The notes below the pieces were generated by a model. The model searched no databases. It had not been told where the DNA came from and saw nothing but the letters and a program-made list of their open reading frames with translations. From Setaria digitata (Eukaryota; Nematoda; Chromadorea; Rhabditida; Setariidae): a stretch of 64,000 nucleotides of DNA. Where the stretch lies: assembly GCA_003640385.1 (NCBI GenBank), contig RCAB01000121.1, positions 62,001-126,000 of the forward strand. The letters are read 5' to 3'. Positions 16,629 through 30,800 of the stretch are shown here, one piece after another. A program made the position numbers and the translations under genes. Positions within the stretch are counted from its first letter, which is position 1. Every line of letters starts with the position of its first letter.

Positions 16629-17796
16629 CTCTTTAATATTATTGTACTGCCTTTTTTTTTTTTCGCTGCATAATTATATTTGTTTTAATTAAACAAAACT
16701 TACAGCTGAAAGTACACAACGCACACACACACACACACACATAAGTGACATAGAATATGCTAGAACTTAGGTGACAACAAGATTGGTTGATTGGGTGGCG
16801 GGGTACTGTGAAAGGAGAGAGCTACTGAACATGTAGTAGGAAGGGGGGGGGGAGATTTTTGGGGATATTTTAGGATTAAATTTTCTGCCGATCAATTTAT
16901 CATTTGTTGAATGAATCATAAAAATTTAAATTATCGCAAAAATTTTCATTAATTTACCTAGAAAAATTCAGTAGAGGTAAAAGTGATGCAATATTATTTT
17001 TGGATAATAATTTTCAATTTACAATCACCATCATCATCAATTCATATTACTCAAATTTTTAAAATGTTTACCGATAATAGCTCAAATACTAGAGAGTACG
17101 CACACTAAATTTCTTTTTTTTTTTTTTTTTTTCATATCATAAAGTTCAAACGAAAACGCACAAATGCTATACTGATCGGTTTAATTTCTCGTCACATCTA
17201 TCGCATTATAATATATCAACATTCTCTTGATATGGTAAAATTGTGACACCGCGATATCGCGGGTCCTTTTACTTCAGCAAAATTGCTACTGCCTATCTTC
17301 GCTCAATAATCATATGATCGTTGAAATATGTGTGTGTGTGTACGTTGAAGGCTATGCAAAAATGAAAAGATTTGTCAGCAAATCAATTAAAAAAAAACGA
17401 AATATATCAATTATTTTGTTTACTTTTCCATCAGCAATGAAGTATATTTAAAAAAAGAAAAAAAAAAAAAAAAAAATTATTTTTCCCATCGCTGTGAAGT
17501 GGCTGTTGCTAAGGGTTCACAGATCACAATCAACTCGACTAATTTAACCAAATTTTCCAATATGCTCTGCGAAATGTTTTATGAAAAGAACAGTTGCAGA
17601 TAATTAAGCTAAACTTTCTTTTTTTTTTTTTTTTTTTTTCTAAAAAGTAGAAGCTAAATGATTTCTTTTTTTTTTTTTTTTTTTCTCCTTTTGCACAATT
17701 GATGATAAAAGTACAAATAAGTATTTTTAATTTTTACTTAACGGTTTATAGATAACTATATAGTAGAATGAATTAGTGGTTTCAAGATAAAATACA

Positions 17797-17884
17797 TTAT
17801 TTTCATCTACCATCTTCATTATCAATATGATTATAATTGATTATTTTCATCTACCATCTTCATTATCAATATGATTATAATTGA
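17797..17884. repeat. Perfect 44-bp tandem duplication (two copies)
   Basis: The unit starting TTATTTTCATCTACCATC at 17797 is repeated without change from 17841 to 17884. It is either a recent local duplication or an assembly artefact. No gene is involved. Confidence 0.95.
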
Positions 17885-18338
17885 TAGTTGTTTATCATCA
17901 ATTTTACATCAAACAACTAATGATTTGCCTTTCTTTTTTTTTTTGGCTCACTCATTTTTGAGCCTAAGAGCAATTTGCACTTCTAATCAGAAAAGGTTCC
18001 TCATCATTCTACCTTCCTAGTTTCATCCAAGTCTTAACTAACTCCACTCTGATCTCATCTCATCTAATCTGTACGAAATAACCTCGCCACAGAAAGAAAG
18101 GATGTCCGAAAATGCATCACGAAAAAGCCATTGGTATGTTTTGTGATACGAAAAAAAAGCCCTCGATATGAGAGTAATTCCATTTGCCGATACATACATT
18201 CTCATTTTATGCTTGCTCGTCACAACGCACTAAGCATACAATTTCGCAAATATCAAGCCAACGGTTGATCGATAAAGTCGTTAGATATGTTAAATTCGGA
18301 TCTTTACTGAAATTAAATCTTTTACGCCGATAGGTGAC

Positions 18339-18428
18339 CTTCTGGAGTAGCATTCCGGTAACACTGGATCGGATTTCATCCTTGGTTTCATCACCAACAG
18401 CTAGCAAATCCATTAATGGTACTTTCAT
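18339..18428 (-). other. Weak exon candidate
   Basis: Thirty codons starting with ATG read MKVPLMDLLAVGDETKDEIR and ten more residues, ending at a possible GTCACC donor in phase 0. The amino-acid make-up is unlike random AT-rich translation. It could be a first coding exon, but I found no downstream exon with convincing support and no family match. Confidence 0.2.
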
Positions 18429-21116
18429 TATTAGTTATGCAATTGACAACTAAGCGCAACACAGATTTAAAACTTTTCCGAAAGTACAAAACGTTTTAAC
18501 AGAAAGGTGGTATAGCGGTTTTTCCTGAGATACCGACATAGGTCGGGTTTCGAAAAATGATAATAATACTGTTGGGGTGGCACTGATAGGTGTGCGCTGA
18601 TGATAATGATGCAGAAGCGAGGAGAGTTCCGTACAGTGCAAAATTCTAATTCTAATTAGATGCAGGTATGCAAATATCCTATTGTATACCTGTTCAATGG
18701 ATAAGTCAAGGAAATGCTCACGTTTGTAAGAAACAGTTCTCGAGGCCTATTTCATATTTTAGAGAAATGTAATGGAGAAAAGACAGGAGCTGTTCCTGGA
18801 ACCACAGATGTCACAGTTTTTAGCTTTCAGACAATGGATTAAATGAGAGAGATTAATTAATTAATGAATACCTACACTGTCCATGAATATCCCTTACTAT
18901 ATGCACTGCGTTTAAGATGGAGAACTATTGCTGCTAAGAGGATGGATACAATTTCCCTTCAAAATTTTCAATTTTAACACTTCATTAGTAAAATTAGGTC
19001 GAAGGTAAACTTACAAGAAACTAAAATGAAGAAAATATACGCTCAGTTCTCAACTTACAACTTGCAGTATTTAAAGTATCGAAAAAGTTTCGAAGAAAGT
19101 TCCCTCCTCAGAAAGTGCAACACAAAAGTACTCCTACTTTTGCGCACCGTAATAATTTTATGCAAACTTTTTGCAGTACGAAATAGGAAAGACTGGGAGA
19201 ATTTTGAAATGAAATTTGGAAGGGAAATTTTACCCAATACGAAGCCTATGTAAATAATTGGACAATGCAGACACATACATACATTTATAATGGAGTACAT
19301 TTGGAAAATGACATTTTCTATCTTGCATTACCAAATAAATATGCGCAGACTTTTTTTTTTTTTTTAATTCAGTGCATTGATAGCGAACATATTTTAAAAT
19401 CACAGGACTTGAATGGTAAATTTTTAAATTGTTGGATAGAGTTCTGTTAAATGTGATCGGCAGATAATAGCTTGACACTGTTATTGTTGGATTTCATTAA
19501 TTAATTTCACTTGAAAAATTGATTCAATAGAAGAATAAAGTAGCTGCTGTTCAGAACTGAATCCAGAAGTGATTTGATTATGGTACTCGGTAAGATGAAG
19601 CAAGCAAATATCTTAATGCAATTAACATAATGTTTGATAATTTTTAAAAATTCGATATCACCGATCACCAATTTGTTTAGCGCTCGAATTTTGCTCAATT
19701 TGATGACATGCTTTTTCTGTGGAAATTTTGCTTTTTGCAAAACAATTATTATTAGGATTAAATCGTAAAATGAATGATATCAGGAGTATTTGAAATGCAA
19801 AAATGATAGCGATCGCTCTTGCCGCTTTTCCAGTTTAAGCTAATTTTTTTAATCTAATTTCATATTTAGGCAAAATTTCAGGATCAAATGATACAAAAGG
19901 TGTAGCACCATGTTAGGTTAAATCTATCCTGTGTTGTTGTATTAATTACATTCACAAAACCGCTAGCATAATAATAAAACAAGATGAAATTCATTACGAT
20001 TAGAAAGATGAAAACAAAGTCATTATTTAGCAATTAAAAAAAATTAATACTTCAAAGTGACACAAAAGCTTTGCAAAAAAAAAAAAATCAAATTAAATTA
20101 GAAGGGAAGAGAGAGAGAGAGAGAGAGAGAGACAGGGAGAGAAGGAGAGGAAAAAAAAAAGAGCCATATATTAGAGTAGATGAAATAAATTTCATTTTTC
20201 AAGAGGAATTGATGAATTCAAGAAGTTACAAAAATGCAAAATAAATTAGCGATGGGTGTTCAATTAGACAGACAACAACTGGAGGGAATTGGTGGTGTGG
20301 AGAGGAAGGAAGGAAGAAAGCAACGAATGATGCTTCTTTTCATGGGGAATGAAGAAGCATTGTGGAACTGGCATACTACGATTTTAATGAGAAATCAAAT
20401 AACAGTTACGACAATTATCATAAAACTTGTTGGAAATTCTCCAATTAGCACCTCCTCTCTCTCTCTCATTTACCTACCTAAGACTGTTTCAATTTTGAAA
20501 TTTCAAATGCATTCAAAAATACAACTTCCAAATTGGCAAATATTGCGAAAATAAGATTAGGAAAGAAAAAAGGAGAGAGAAAAGGAAGAAGAGAAAGTAT
20601 TTCAAATTATCATTTTCATCATAATCGAACCGCTCAACTGCACTTCTTCGCCTGTGTTACAGTGTAAATTGCATACTGTAAACAGTGAGTTGTTATTGGT
20701 TATCAATAATATTGATAATATAAATGTTATTAATTATGCTTATTCACAAAGAAAAAAAATTTAATTAATTAGAATTGCCGTATGCATAGAGCGATAATTT
20801 CTGGAACTATTTTAACAAAATTAGCGCATTATGTTGAAGAAAGTTTTCATGTTTTCCTGATATAATACATCAAGTGCAACAATTTCATCAGCGCCTTTTC
20901 TTCTATGCACACTTTTTCCATCATATCTCACAGTGAGCAAAATATACAGCAAATGAGTGACTCAGAAGAATATAAATTAATGGCATGCATTAAAAAAGTA
21001 TTAATTTTCTGTAGAGAAGTAAGAGACGGCAGGTGATGCATTCACGCCATCAGGACAGGTATCCCGAAAACTGAGCGTAGTCCGTCCGTTGAAGCGTACG
21101 GAAAGCCAGTCTTACC

Positions 21117-21156
<40 letters not shown>

Positions 21157-22771
21157 CACACCATCAGCAATAACATTACAATAATTCGTTTCCCTATTTC
21201 ATTATATCTGTCATACATCAAATTCAAATCGATTGCAATAGAAAAAAGAAAAAAAAAAAAAAAAAATCAAGATGTTTGTGTAACTCATCGTTATGCTAAA
21301 ATTTAATTCTAAGCGATTTGAAAAATTCTCAAACTAGAAGAAAAGAAGAAGCTAGATTTATCCATATCTTCATCAGATTGGTTAGAATTATTTTTGAATC
21401 AGAGCATGTAGAATTTTAATGTGTCACATCTGGAAAAAACACTCTCTCATGAATTAGTTTCTTTGTAATTTAACTAAATTACATTCAAATTTTTTAACAA
21501 CAAATAATAACTTCCGATGAAATCGCACTCCTTTCTAATCACCGCAATTTGAGTAAATTTTCTACAGAAAAGGAGAAAGGAAGAAATTATCACACTTCAA
21601 AGAAATATTATGAAATTTGCTAATTGGAAGTAATTAATAATACTAGAATCATATAGCATTACAGTAATTTCAGTAATTTTCCATAAAAAATCTAGTAACA
21701 AAATTGAGAAACGGTCGACGTCTGAATGATGATGATGATGAATCATCCGCTGTTACTGCTACCGATGCTGCTAATGCAATTGATATTAGCTACTGGTGCT
21801 ACTGATAGCAGCTACTGATGCTATCATTGGTGCTTATCTACATATTCAAATTTGTGCCAATTTGTTTTCTGCCTCTTCATCGTGCTGAAACTTCATCAAA
21901 AAGTGCATTTTCCATTCCCTTTTCCCCTTGCTTAAAGTATTTTAAGCCGCCTGTTCCAACGCCTCCCTTTCCTGCCTCTTTTCAACAACAACAAAATGAA
22001 AAAAGTCAGTGAATACTTACTTCTCGGCAGGAAACTTCCTTCGAAATTCTCAACATCTCTCGGGCGAAAAACAACAGTACTAACTGCTATCAGTGATAAC
22101 TATATCAACATCACAATTTCATTAATGCAATTTTAGCAACTTCAAATTGAGATAACTCACTTCCTCTCTCCGTGTACTTTCACCACAGAATTGACCATGT
22201 CTGGAAGAGTACGACACGTGGGGTTGAAGACACGTCAAACATCCAAGCGTCCGTCTCTTCAACTTAATATCTTCGTAAATTTCATTAAATTAACGTGGAG
22301 TATTTTTCTTTTCAGATAATTTACTCTTATTTTCACTGCGACCATAATATTACACACTATTTTAGCAGTTTCTTAACTGTTCAGTACACACTATTTCACA
22401 AATCTTATCCATCTCTCATCAATAACGCAACTATGCATATCACTGTGTGCTTATAGCAGCATACTCTTTCACAAATCTCATAAATCCCTGCTACTCCAAC
22501 TTTTTCATTATAACATTCTTTTTCTCCTATCTCTGCACAGTCATTTTTCATTTTCCCTCGTCAGAATCTGCTTCTTTTTCAATAGGCGGATTATTGCTGT
22601 ATGATTGCCATCTTAGTGAAAGGCTGCTTGCTTTACTCTATTTGGGATTTTTCTAACTTCTAGCTCAAGTTCAGTCTTAGTTAAGTTCGAGCGTTAGACT
22701 TCACGTCAGTTTCTGTATCATTTCAGTGACAAATTGAAAAAATTGATATTAACTGTATGTGACCATTGGTG

Positions 22772-22783
22772 TTCTTTCAGCCG
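22772..22783 (+). promoter_or_regulatory. Putative spliced-leader acceptor for the methyltransferase gene
   Basis: TTCTTTCAG ends at 22780, three bases before the ATG at 22784. No upstream coding exon is evident. This arrangement is typical of nematode trans-splice sites. Assignment is by position and consensus only. Confidence 0.55.
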
Positions 22784-25700
22784 ATGCTTCCCTCATCGAC
22801 GAAAGATTTAAATGTTGCAAGGAGTGGCGAAAATGGCAAACCAATAAACCTGCTGTGGAGATTGGCTTTGCGCGCACGTGTCTCACGTCACATGCTTTTC
22901 ATATTCAAGATAATCATCATACTTGGCGCTTATGTCACCGCGGTATATCCTGCTCTTTTCATTTCATTTCTAACAAATTAAGGATGACTTTCCTGATGCA
23001 TTTTTATTGAATTTATTTCAAAATATTAAGTGATAATCTCTCTCTTCCTCTCTCTCTCTCTCCCTACTCTCTTCACGATTTCCTAGAGATTCGTAATTTT
23101 AACTGTTCTCTCGTATGATTCAGATATGGTATATTAAATAGTTGAACTGTTATTTTTAAATAACTTTCTGACTGAAGTTATATGTTAACGCAGCACGTAT
23201 ATATTTTTATTTTAACCAGCAGAAAACTGTGAACTGCTGTGAATAAGTTTTATAACTGCTGTAATAGTACCACTATAATCCATTTGATTTTTTACATTTG
23301 AAATTATTTTTTAGTAATGCTGTGATTAGCTAGCTATTCTATATAAAGCTTTTGTCACCCATCAGTTATGGATGGTAAATGTGACAAACATCACTGAAAA
23401 AGATAATTGTGCTGAATTAAAAGATGTGAAGTGTTTGTCCTCTAATTATGAAATTAAGCTTCTGTATTATTGGTCGATGAAATGGACAGTATTTGTGGAG
23501 GATCAAAGTTATGGAATTGCTGCTGCGCAAGGTCAGCAAGTCCGCTATCTGATTGAATCACGGCCTTGTTCCGATATGAAGAGAAATTGCTACACTGTTT
23601 ATGATGCTGTTGATATATTTACGTTAGTTTCTTTCGCTTGTTCCATCTGTATCAAAGAGTTGTCTAGTTAAAATTTGTTGACGGAAGGGCTGAAAAACAA
23701 AAAATTGGTCTGCTTTTGCAAAACTTACCAAATCGTCTTTCTTTAATCTTTTGAAAGAACTTATAGAAAGCTGTAAAATGCATGAGAAGTCATATAATAT
23801 CCGATTTTTCTCAGAAAAGTTCAGGTGCAATTTTTTTCAGAACCGAAGAAGAGCGCTGTCTAAACTGACGCTTCCAAAAAGTGCCTACGACTTTATATTC
23901 AAACTACCTGAAATGATGATGTTCTTATAGGTCGTTTCAGTTAAAATTATTTTTTCAGAGGTGATGTGAATCGTTTTTTAATAATGAAACATGTTCAAAG
24001 GAGACATGAGGCTGTTGTTCACCTTATCCCACCTGCAGGTCTTGGTTTTCTTTTTGAAGTTTCTTTAAAGATTTAGACAGATCTTAATTTCTATAAAATA
24101 ATTCTTACGGGAAATACCCTGATTATATAATTTACTAGTTATTTGGAAGAAAGTTAATTGGACAAGATTTCATTTTTACAGTTTTAAAATGAGCCGAATT
24201 CTTCATGATTTTCAAATTTATTAATTATTGCTTTCTTCATTTTGTATTCCCAAATTATGTGGGAAATATTCAGGTGTCAAGTCCAAAGAATCAGATTCAC
24301 GGTTCTGGAAAGTGAATCACACGCATATCAATAGGCAGTATGTAGCAGTTATGTTAACCGTACCATTTGGTTTTTCTGCGTTGGCGCTCTCCAGTTACGC
24401 CAACCTGACAGCAAATGTTTTGATAGTCGGTCTTGGTGGTGGCAGCATGAATATGTTTTTGACAAGTCACTTCCCGAAGGTCGCTTTTTCGGACATTTTA
24501 TAGATGCATTGTCACACACCCATTGAAGGTGATTAGTTTATGCATTGGACCTATTGTGACTCTCTAAGTCTTTTTTATTGAATGGTGAATTTGAAGACAT
24601 ATCAGGCTAAGAAATTTCGAATTTGGCTTACAGTCACTTAAACTTTATTGACTGAATCTTATTATAATAAGTTAACAAAATAATTACTTTCAACTTCATA
24701 AAAAAAAAAAGAAAAAGAAAAAAAAACATGGAAGTAAAAAAGGAGAGTATCAGACTACTTGTTTTCGAGTAGATGTGTAAAATCTAACTTGTTCAATGAA
24801 GGACAGTTGGGAGTTAATAAGCTGTATAAGGAGCTTAATTTATTTTTATGTCCTTGCAGATGACAATAACTGTTGTCGAGCTGGATCCAGTTGTTATTGA
24901 GCTGTCATGGCAGTGGTTTGGACTTAAAAAGGGAGAGAATATCCGGATCATCACGATGGATGGTGGAAAGTTTGTCGAGAAAGCAGTTACTCAAAGTAAA
25001 ATGCTATTATTTGTAGTTATTTCAACTAAAGCTAGTGTTTTTACTCATTGAATTCGCTCGGATGATTTATTTTTGTTTTATTGAAAATGTTCATCAACTC
25101 ATTTCATGCTATTTACAAAATCTGTAGCTTATGTCTGATTGCAGAAGTTCTCTTTGATGTTGTGCTAATCGATGTTTGTAACGAAGATGAAAGTCTAATT
25201 TGTCCCGCCAGATCATTCACTGATCCAAGTTTCATAAAGAATTTGAAGAGAATTCTAAATCCGAAAGGTTCTTATTTTGTTCTTTTATTTATAGATTGAT
25301 CAGCCTTCAAAGTCTCTGTCGGGCATAATCTAGTTGAAATAGAAGATTACTGATTGCAAGTTAGTCACTGTATTGTTCTGTGAGGATGATTTCAGGGATT
25401 GTGACGCTGAATATTTTGCCACGTGGGGACGTTTTGGATTCGGTTGATGAGGTTTCACATTTCAATTATCAAACTTTTATTTTTATGATTTGATGACAGC
25501 GGTTAAAATAAGATTGTTTTGCAATTTTCACTAGTTTCACTTAACAGAGGAACTTATAAATTTTCTTTTTGCTAAATGGGCCTAATAATGTGCCTGGAAT
25601 GCACACAGCATACATTATTTGCCATATCTGTCTTATAGGTGGTGCAAGCATATCAGAAGCAGTTTCAGTCATGTGCTACTTCTCCACTGCTTCGTGAAAT

Positions 25701-25872
25701 GAACACAATACTTGCGTGCCAAATTATTCAACAAGTTGATCTGCATACCAGTCAGCATTCATTATCTCAACAGTTTGAAGAAGCATGGAATCGTTTTGGT
25801 TTTAGTCAGAAGTTTGGTGTCATGGAAATGTCTTACCTAGAAAGTAAAGTGAAAGCAGATGCCACATTTTGA
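22784..25872 (+). CDS. Membrane-anchored spermidine-synthase-like / METTL13-like methyltransferase
   Basis: Eight exons join in phase: 22784-22942, 23366-23622, 23959-24038, 24274-24479, 24860-24995, 25145-25267, 25396-25451 and 25639-25872, giving 416 residues and a TGA stop. Exon 1 ends in a hydrophobic segment (about residues 36-52, MLFIFKIIIILGAYVTA), probably a signal anchor after a basic stretch. The Rossmann-fold SAM-binding motif I is VLIVGLGGGSMNMF (about 214-227). The acidic loop is TVVELDPVVIEL (about 238-249), and FDVVLIDV follows near 284. These match the spermidine synthase/METTL13 fold, in which the Gly-rich loop and the acidic residue bind the nucleoside. The N-terminal region before motif I holds several Cys (C71, C78) that could lie in a lumenal part. 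The substrate is unknown. Without a check of the aminopropyl-transfer residues I would not call it a polyamine enzyme. Confidence 0.87.
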
Positions 25873-27857
25873 TGTGATTTCCATCTGCAACAGTTCAGTT
25901 TTGTGGTCGCTGTTGCAGTAGTGCTTAGGGCTGCTTCCTCTCCAGAAATCGCTTGAAGATGGCGAATAATGAAGCCAAGGGCTAAAAGGTTCTTTTTTTT
26001 TTTACTGATATTGCTTAAATGATGCAGCAGTAATTTCTGATATTTCTCACATGTGCAGGAAATTTAAATCATTTGATTAAAATAGACAAAAAAAAATACA
26101 TCTGCTTTATTTCCCTTGGAGCTGCTATCCACCTGTAGTGCGGAAGGAACTATTTGTGCGTAGCGTTTCTAGTTAGTAGTGTTTTGATTAGCATGCGAGT
26201 AGTTAGCAGCTTTGATGTTGTAATATATTTTGAAAAAATTTTAATTTGTCATGTCCTGCGAAAGTGTTCTTCATTTCTCATGTTTAAAATATGCCGTTGT
26301 CCATTTACGGGTGTGGCTTTTTTCGCTTTCGTTTTTTTTTTTTTCTTTTTCTCATGTGTTAAATTCTTGATTGTCTTTATGCATTCATTTCTCTTCTACG
26401 ATCATTTTGTACTGGATCTTCAGTTTATAACAAAGTTTTAGTGACAAAATTTGAAAACAGGTGCCGATCTCCCGTAGTTGATAGTCGTGGAATCCTGAAT
26501 GGAATAGAATAAGTTTAGATATGCTTTCACATTGTGTAACATTTATGATTTATTGAATACTGTATTCGCAACAGAAAATAGTATTTTTTCCAAAAAAAAA
26601 CATTATCCGTAGAAACTTGGAATTATGAAACTCATGATGAAATCGTTTTAGTTTTGTTACTGCATTTGTTACAACAATTCAGAATTATGTAGGTTTCTCC
26701 TTCTTATTTGTGACGAATGTTTTAGAAGCCGACCACATAATAAGCCCAGTCATTGTTATACGTTCTAGACCGGTTTTTTTTCTTTTCAATATATAAATTT
26801 GAAATTTTATAAATATGATCTGAGAAATTTACTTCATCCTGTGATTTGATTTGGTACGAATTTGGAAACCTGTTTTATCGCCATTAAACGGTTCAAATAA
26901 TTCATTTTTTTAGATTAATAAAGTATAATCAGCAATTATTTTACGATATTGGATGGTTTTTAATCCAGTATACTGGACATTTTAAAAATTTATTCGTCAT
27001 AACAATGAACATCTTGTTTCAGCTTGCATATGTATAATGTATTTGTATGAAGTTGGAAGTTTAAAAATAACCTAATAGAGTGTTGTGAAACTAAGACATC
27101 AAAATAACTTGAATAGTTATTTATTCAGGAATATAGCGAAAAATCCTAAATAAAGGCAACAATTTTTCTTGAAATTTCTCATAGTTTACGTTCTGTTTTT
27201 AATGAGTTGTGAAATTTCTGAAAAATAACTGGTATAAACTTCTTCGCGAAAACTTCACATCTGTCAATAAGTTTTTCCGATTGTTTAACAAATTTCAAGT
27301 AGACTGGAATTACATTCTCTTTTTAATATGTATTGTTTTCATGAAAATATGCTTCCATTTTTGCACTTTTTGGTGCAATCTTTCCGAATTAGTTTAAAAA
27401 ATCTAGTTAGTTAACATGAGGAATTAAATTCAGTTGATTTTTCCGCCTTAGTAAAATGAGAATATTTCTAGACGTCATAAATTAATGAAACAAAGGTCAG
27501 AAGTAAATCAAGCCATTTTCTTTTTCATCTCAGTTTAATTTCCGAAAAATCAAAATAAATTACGATGTACAATGGTGAACAACTGCTCAAAATTATAAGG
27601 ATATTTGCGTTAAAACTGAGACCCATACAGACGTTCTTTTAATTTTTTTTAATAAATTAAAGCGAGCTCAAATTAGAAAATTCTTAGGAATAAACAAAAA
27701 ATATTCTACACTTCTTTTTGATACTTTTTTTACAATTCGATCTTCAGAATCCTGCTGTGTTGTGATGACACGAACTAGAAATATGCTGTAATCATTTCTG
27801 AGTATTTGTGAAATAAATAAATAATGGTTAAGAAGATTAGGATCTTGTTCCCTGTAA
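25873..27857. other. Convergent intergenic region
   Basis: This separates the 3' ends of the methyltransferase (plus) and gamma-syntrophin (minus) genes. It is AT-rich and no exons are supported. A plus-strand open frame near 26154-26441 is Phe-rich translation of T-rich DNA. Both 3' UTRs probably lie here, but I found no clear AATAAA close to either stop. Confidence 0.6.
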
Positions 27858-30800
27858 TTACGTTAGTGGAACCGCCTTCAAATAGTCTGGATCAGTTGCG
27901 ATAACTTTAGACACATAAAAGGCATGCAATGTGTACACAATAAATAGAAGTTCATCGCTATCAATGTCCTGAAAAAAAAGTTTGAATTTAGTAGACAAAT
28001 TTGTCGTTCGATCACAATCATATTAGGAAAGCTGTGAAAATGCTCTCAGGTGTTTTGATAAAGGTTGAACTATTTGAAATTTAAAACTTTCAAAGTTCAT
28101 GAGGAACTCAGTCACATATGTTAGTAATATCCAAAACCCTGATAGTAAAGATCTTTTCAGCTACTATTGAAAGTTCGATATTTCTTACTCTAATTTGTAA
28201 ACTGTTGGACGGATTTCGAGCATCCCGGAAAACAAGTCGTAAGCGTATTTTCCCATCATCAGATGATGATTCCAGATCACAAAATCGGTACTGCCACGAG
28301 TAGCGCTAATGAATATATAAGTTGTTAATTAAGTCCAAATTAATCTAGTTATTAAGATATTGGAAACTTCCTTCATATTAGCTTTTCTTGAACTAAGTAA
28401 CTTGCAATATTAATCTTTCACAAGAAAGCTCGGAGGTAAACTAACCTTAGTTGGAATGTCATACAAGCTTATACCCTGTTTAATGTCAATGACTAGGCCA
28501 CTAGGACGTCCTTCATAACTGCATGCAAATGTGCGTGTCTAAGAATGAAAACTGTTTGTGATAAATAACAAAAAAATAAAAGCTAAAAAAAGACACATCA
28601 ATCAAAGTTAAATAAATTCGAAAATTCAGGAACAGTTTGGATACCTGAAAACTGTTAACAGTATTGTGTAGACAGCGATGATAAGCAATATCAAACTGAT
28701 TGAACTGATGATGATTCTCGACAGACATATAGTGCTTCAAGCCGTTCACTGATGTTTCAATCCAGAAGCAATGGTCACGTTTATCCAACGTTGGTTTCTC
28801 ACGATCCATCACTTTGAATGCTGTATCGTATATTTTGTACAATGATACGCATTTATTCAAATCATCCGAATTTAGCTGTAAATTTTTCACTTTTAGAATT
28901 CAAATTATTATAGCTTGTTTGAAGTAAATTAAATAAACAGATATAATTGCAAAAAAAGAAAGTCTTTCAACATACAGGTGGAGATTCGAAAATGCAAAGT
29001 TCGCCTCCTTTCAGGATAATGAATCGTGGTTCCCAACGCTGACATGGATCTTTGAAGTGTTCTTCCGGTAGTCGTTCACTTACCCAGCCAATGTACGTAA
29101 TCTGAAAATAATTATAAGCACAATTAATTTATTTTAGAGCAGGGAATCTTGAGAAATTCAAACTTTGCCCTTTTATTGTCTCGATTTTACAAATGTTCTC
29201 TAATTAAGTCACAGAATCTGCCTTAAGATTCCCTGTTACATATCACATGTCATTCGACATCTGGTTGCTTTTCTTAGTTTCTGCACAAATTACCTGTTCA
29301 TTTTTATGCAAATATTTGTTGGACAGTTTGATGGATTTATAATTGAGTGATGTGATGCGACTTTGAATATATTTAATCCATTGTTCTAAAGTATTTCTAT
29401 CTTCGCAATGCACAATACCTGTTGATGTACCATCCACTGCTCGAACTTCGAATGCATTATTTCTGAAAGGTTCAGTGATTTCGAAACTTATCAATTACTT
29501 GAGATTAAGTTCAAATAAAAAATCTAAAAAGGTGTTGCAGTATTATCATATCAGTCTTGTTTTGCTCCTAAGAACTGACTAAATAATAGAAGAAAATCTT
29601 CCAAACTTAACGATTCCATCAAGTATTAATTAAGTTTAGCAAGTTCAATTAGTGTTGTTATATTTTTCGATGCAACTAACTTCCATCGTTTCCTGATGTA
29701 ATCAATATATGGCATTTAATTGCTACATGACTTACACTGATAAAGTTGATAAGATTAAACACCATTTCATACTTTAATTGATGTCAAATTTAAGTGTTTA
29801 CCTTAATTTATCAGTTCCCCATAAATAGCGAGTAATAAAAGCCATTGGTAGTGGGATCTTCGCCATTGTTTTCCAGCCATCTGATAAGTCATCAAGAACA
29901 CTTCGACCAACTGAACTTCGAGTACCATTAATGTCACCACTAGGGACCGATGACTGTACTTTTAATGAGCTCTAAATTCGATTTCCAATTTCAGTTCAGG
30001 CTCTAATTTTTAATATTTGTTTAAATTTATTTCAAGAAAAACAAAATATATTTGAATAAAAGGTGAGTATAAATTGACTCTTGTTATGAAAACCTGGTAA
30101 AAAAAAAAAATTATCAGATTTTTCCTTCATTTGTCACGTTCTCACTGATAGGAAAAAATAAACAGCCTAATTATTAAACCTTCCAGGTATTAAGTTCATA
30201 GAGACGATCAAATGGGCTTTCTGATTGTGTTCTAAGCGAATCGGCAGGCCTGAAAACGATATTCATAAAACAATCGAAGCTAAAGGTTACCTCTATCAAC
30301 ATCGGTAGTTTTTTTTTTTTTTTGTTTCAAGTATGCCACGTTAATTTTTGTTGCTTAATTATAAAAACTGCTACTGAAATTGTTATTTCTGTCGGATTTA
30401 AGCTCCTAACCATTACATCCTAAAATGTCATACGATCCCTAACATTTTTAGAAAATACCATTAGGATTTGCTAAAGCAGCGTTTATTTTTTCTTTCAAGC
30501 TTTCATGTACATAAAAGAACCTTCAAATATTTCGATAATATAAACTGATTTTATAATTTAATTTATAAAATTTAAAAAAGATAATTTGTGAAGTGTTTTA
30601 TCAAAGATTCAAATTTTAAAGAGAAAAATCTAACTTCAGATAAGGAGCAATTTGCATGTAATGTCTGACATTAAGTGTTACTTCATCTCCAGTATCTTTT
30701 AGAATTTGAACAACTTCGTCATGAGTTTTCCCATCTGTCTGTTGTCCATTTATTTCAACAATCACATCACCGATGTAGAGCAGGCGACACTCTTCCGCTG

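Larger units (their letters stand above)
14746..22771. other. Gene-poor stretch before the methyltransferase gene
   Basis: Mostly AT-rich non-coding DNA with poly-A/T tracts of 15-22 bases (near 17110, 17460 and 17620-17685), (CA)n near 14883 and 16721, (AG)n near 20110-20132 and (GT)n at about 21120-21154. A 44-bp unit is perfectly duplicated at 17797-17884. Two minus-strand open stretches, 18428-18339 and 16628-16554, have exon-like composition and possible donors and are listed separately. The last few hundred bases are probably the promoter of the following gene. Confidence 0.55.

Noticed and set aside
26154..26441. Plus-strand 95-codon Phe/Val-rich frame
   Set aside because: Lies in the convergent intergenic region; hydrophobic character comes from T-rich DNA, and no splice context or family is visible.
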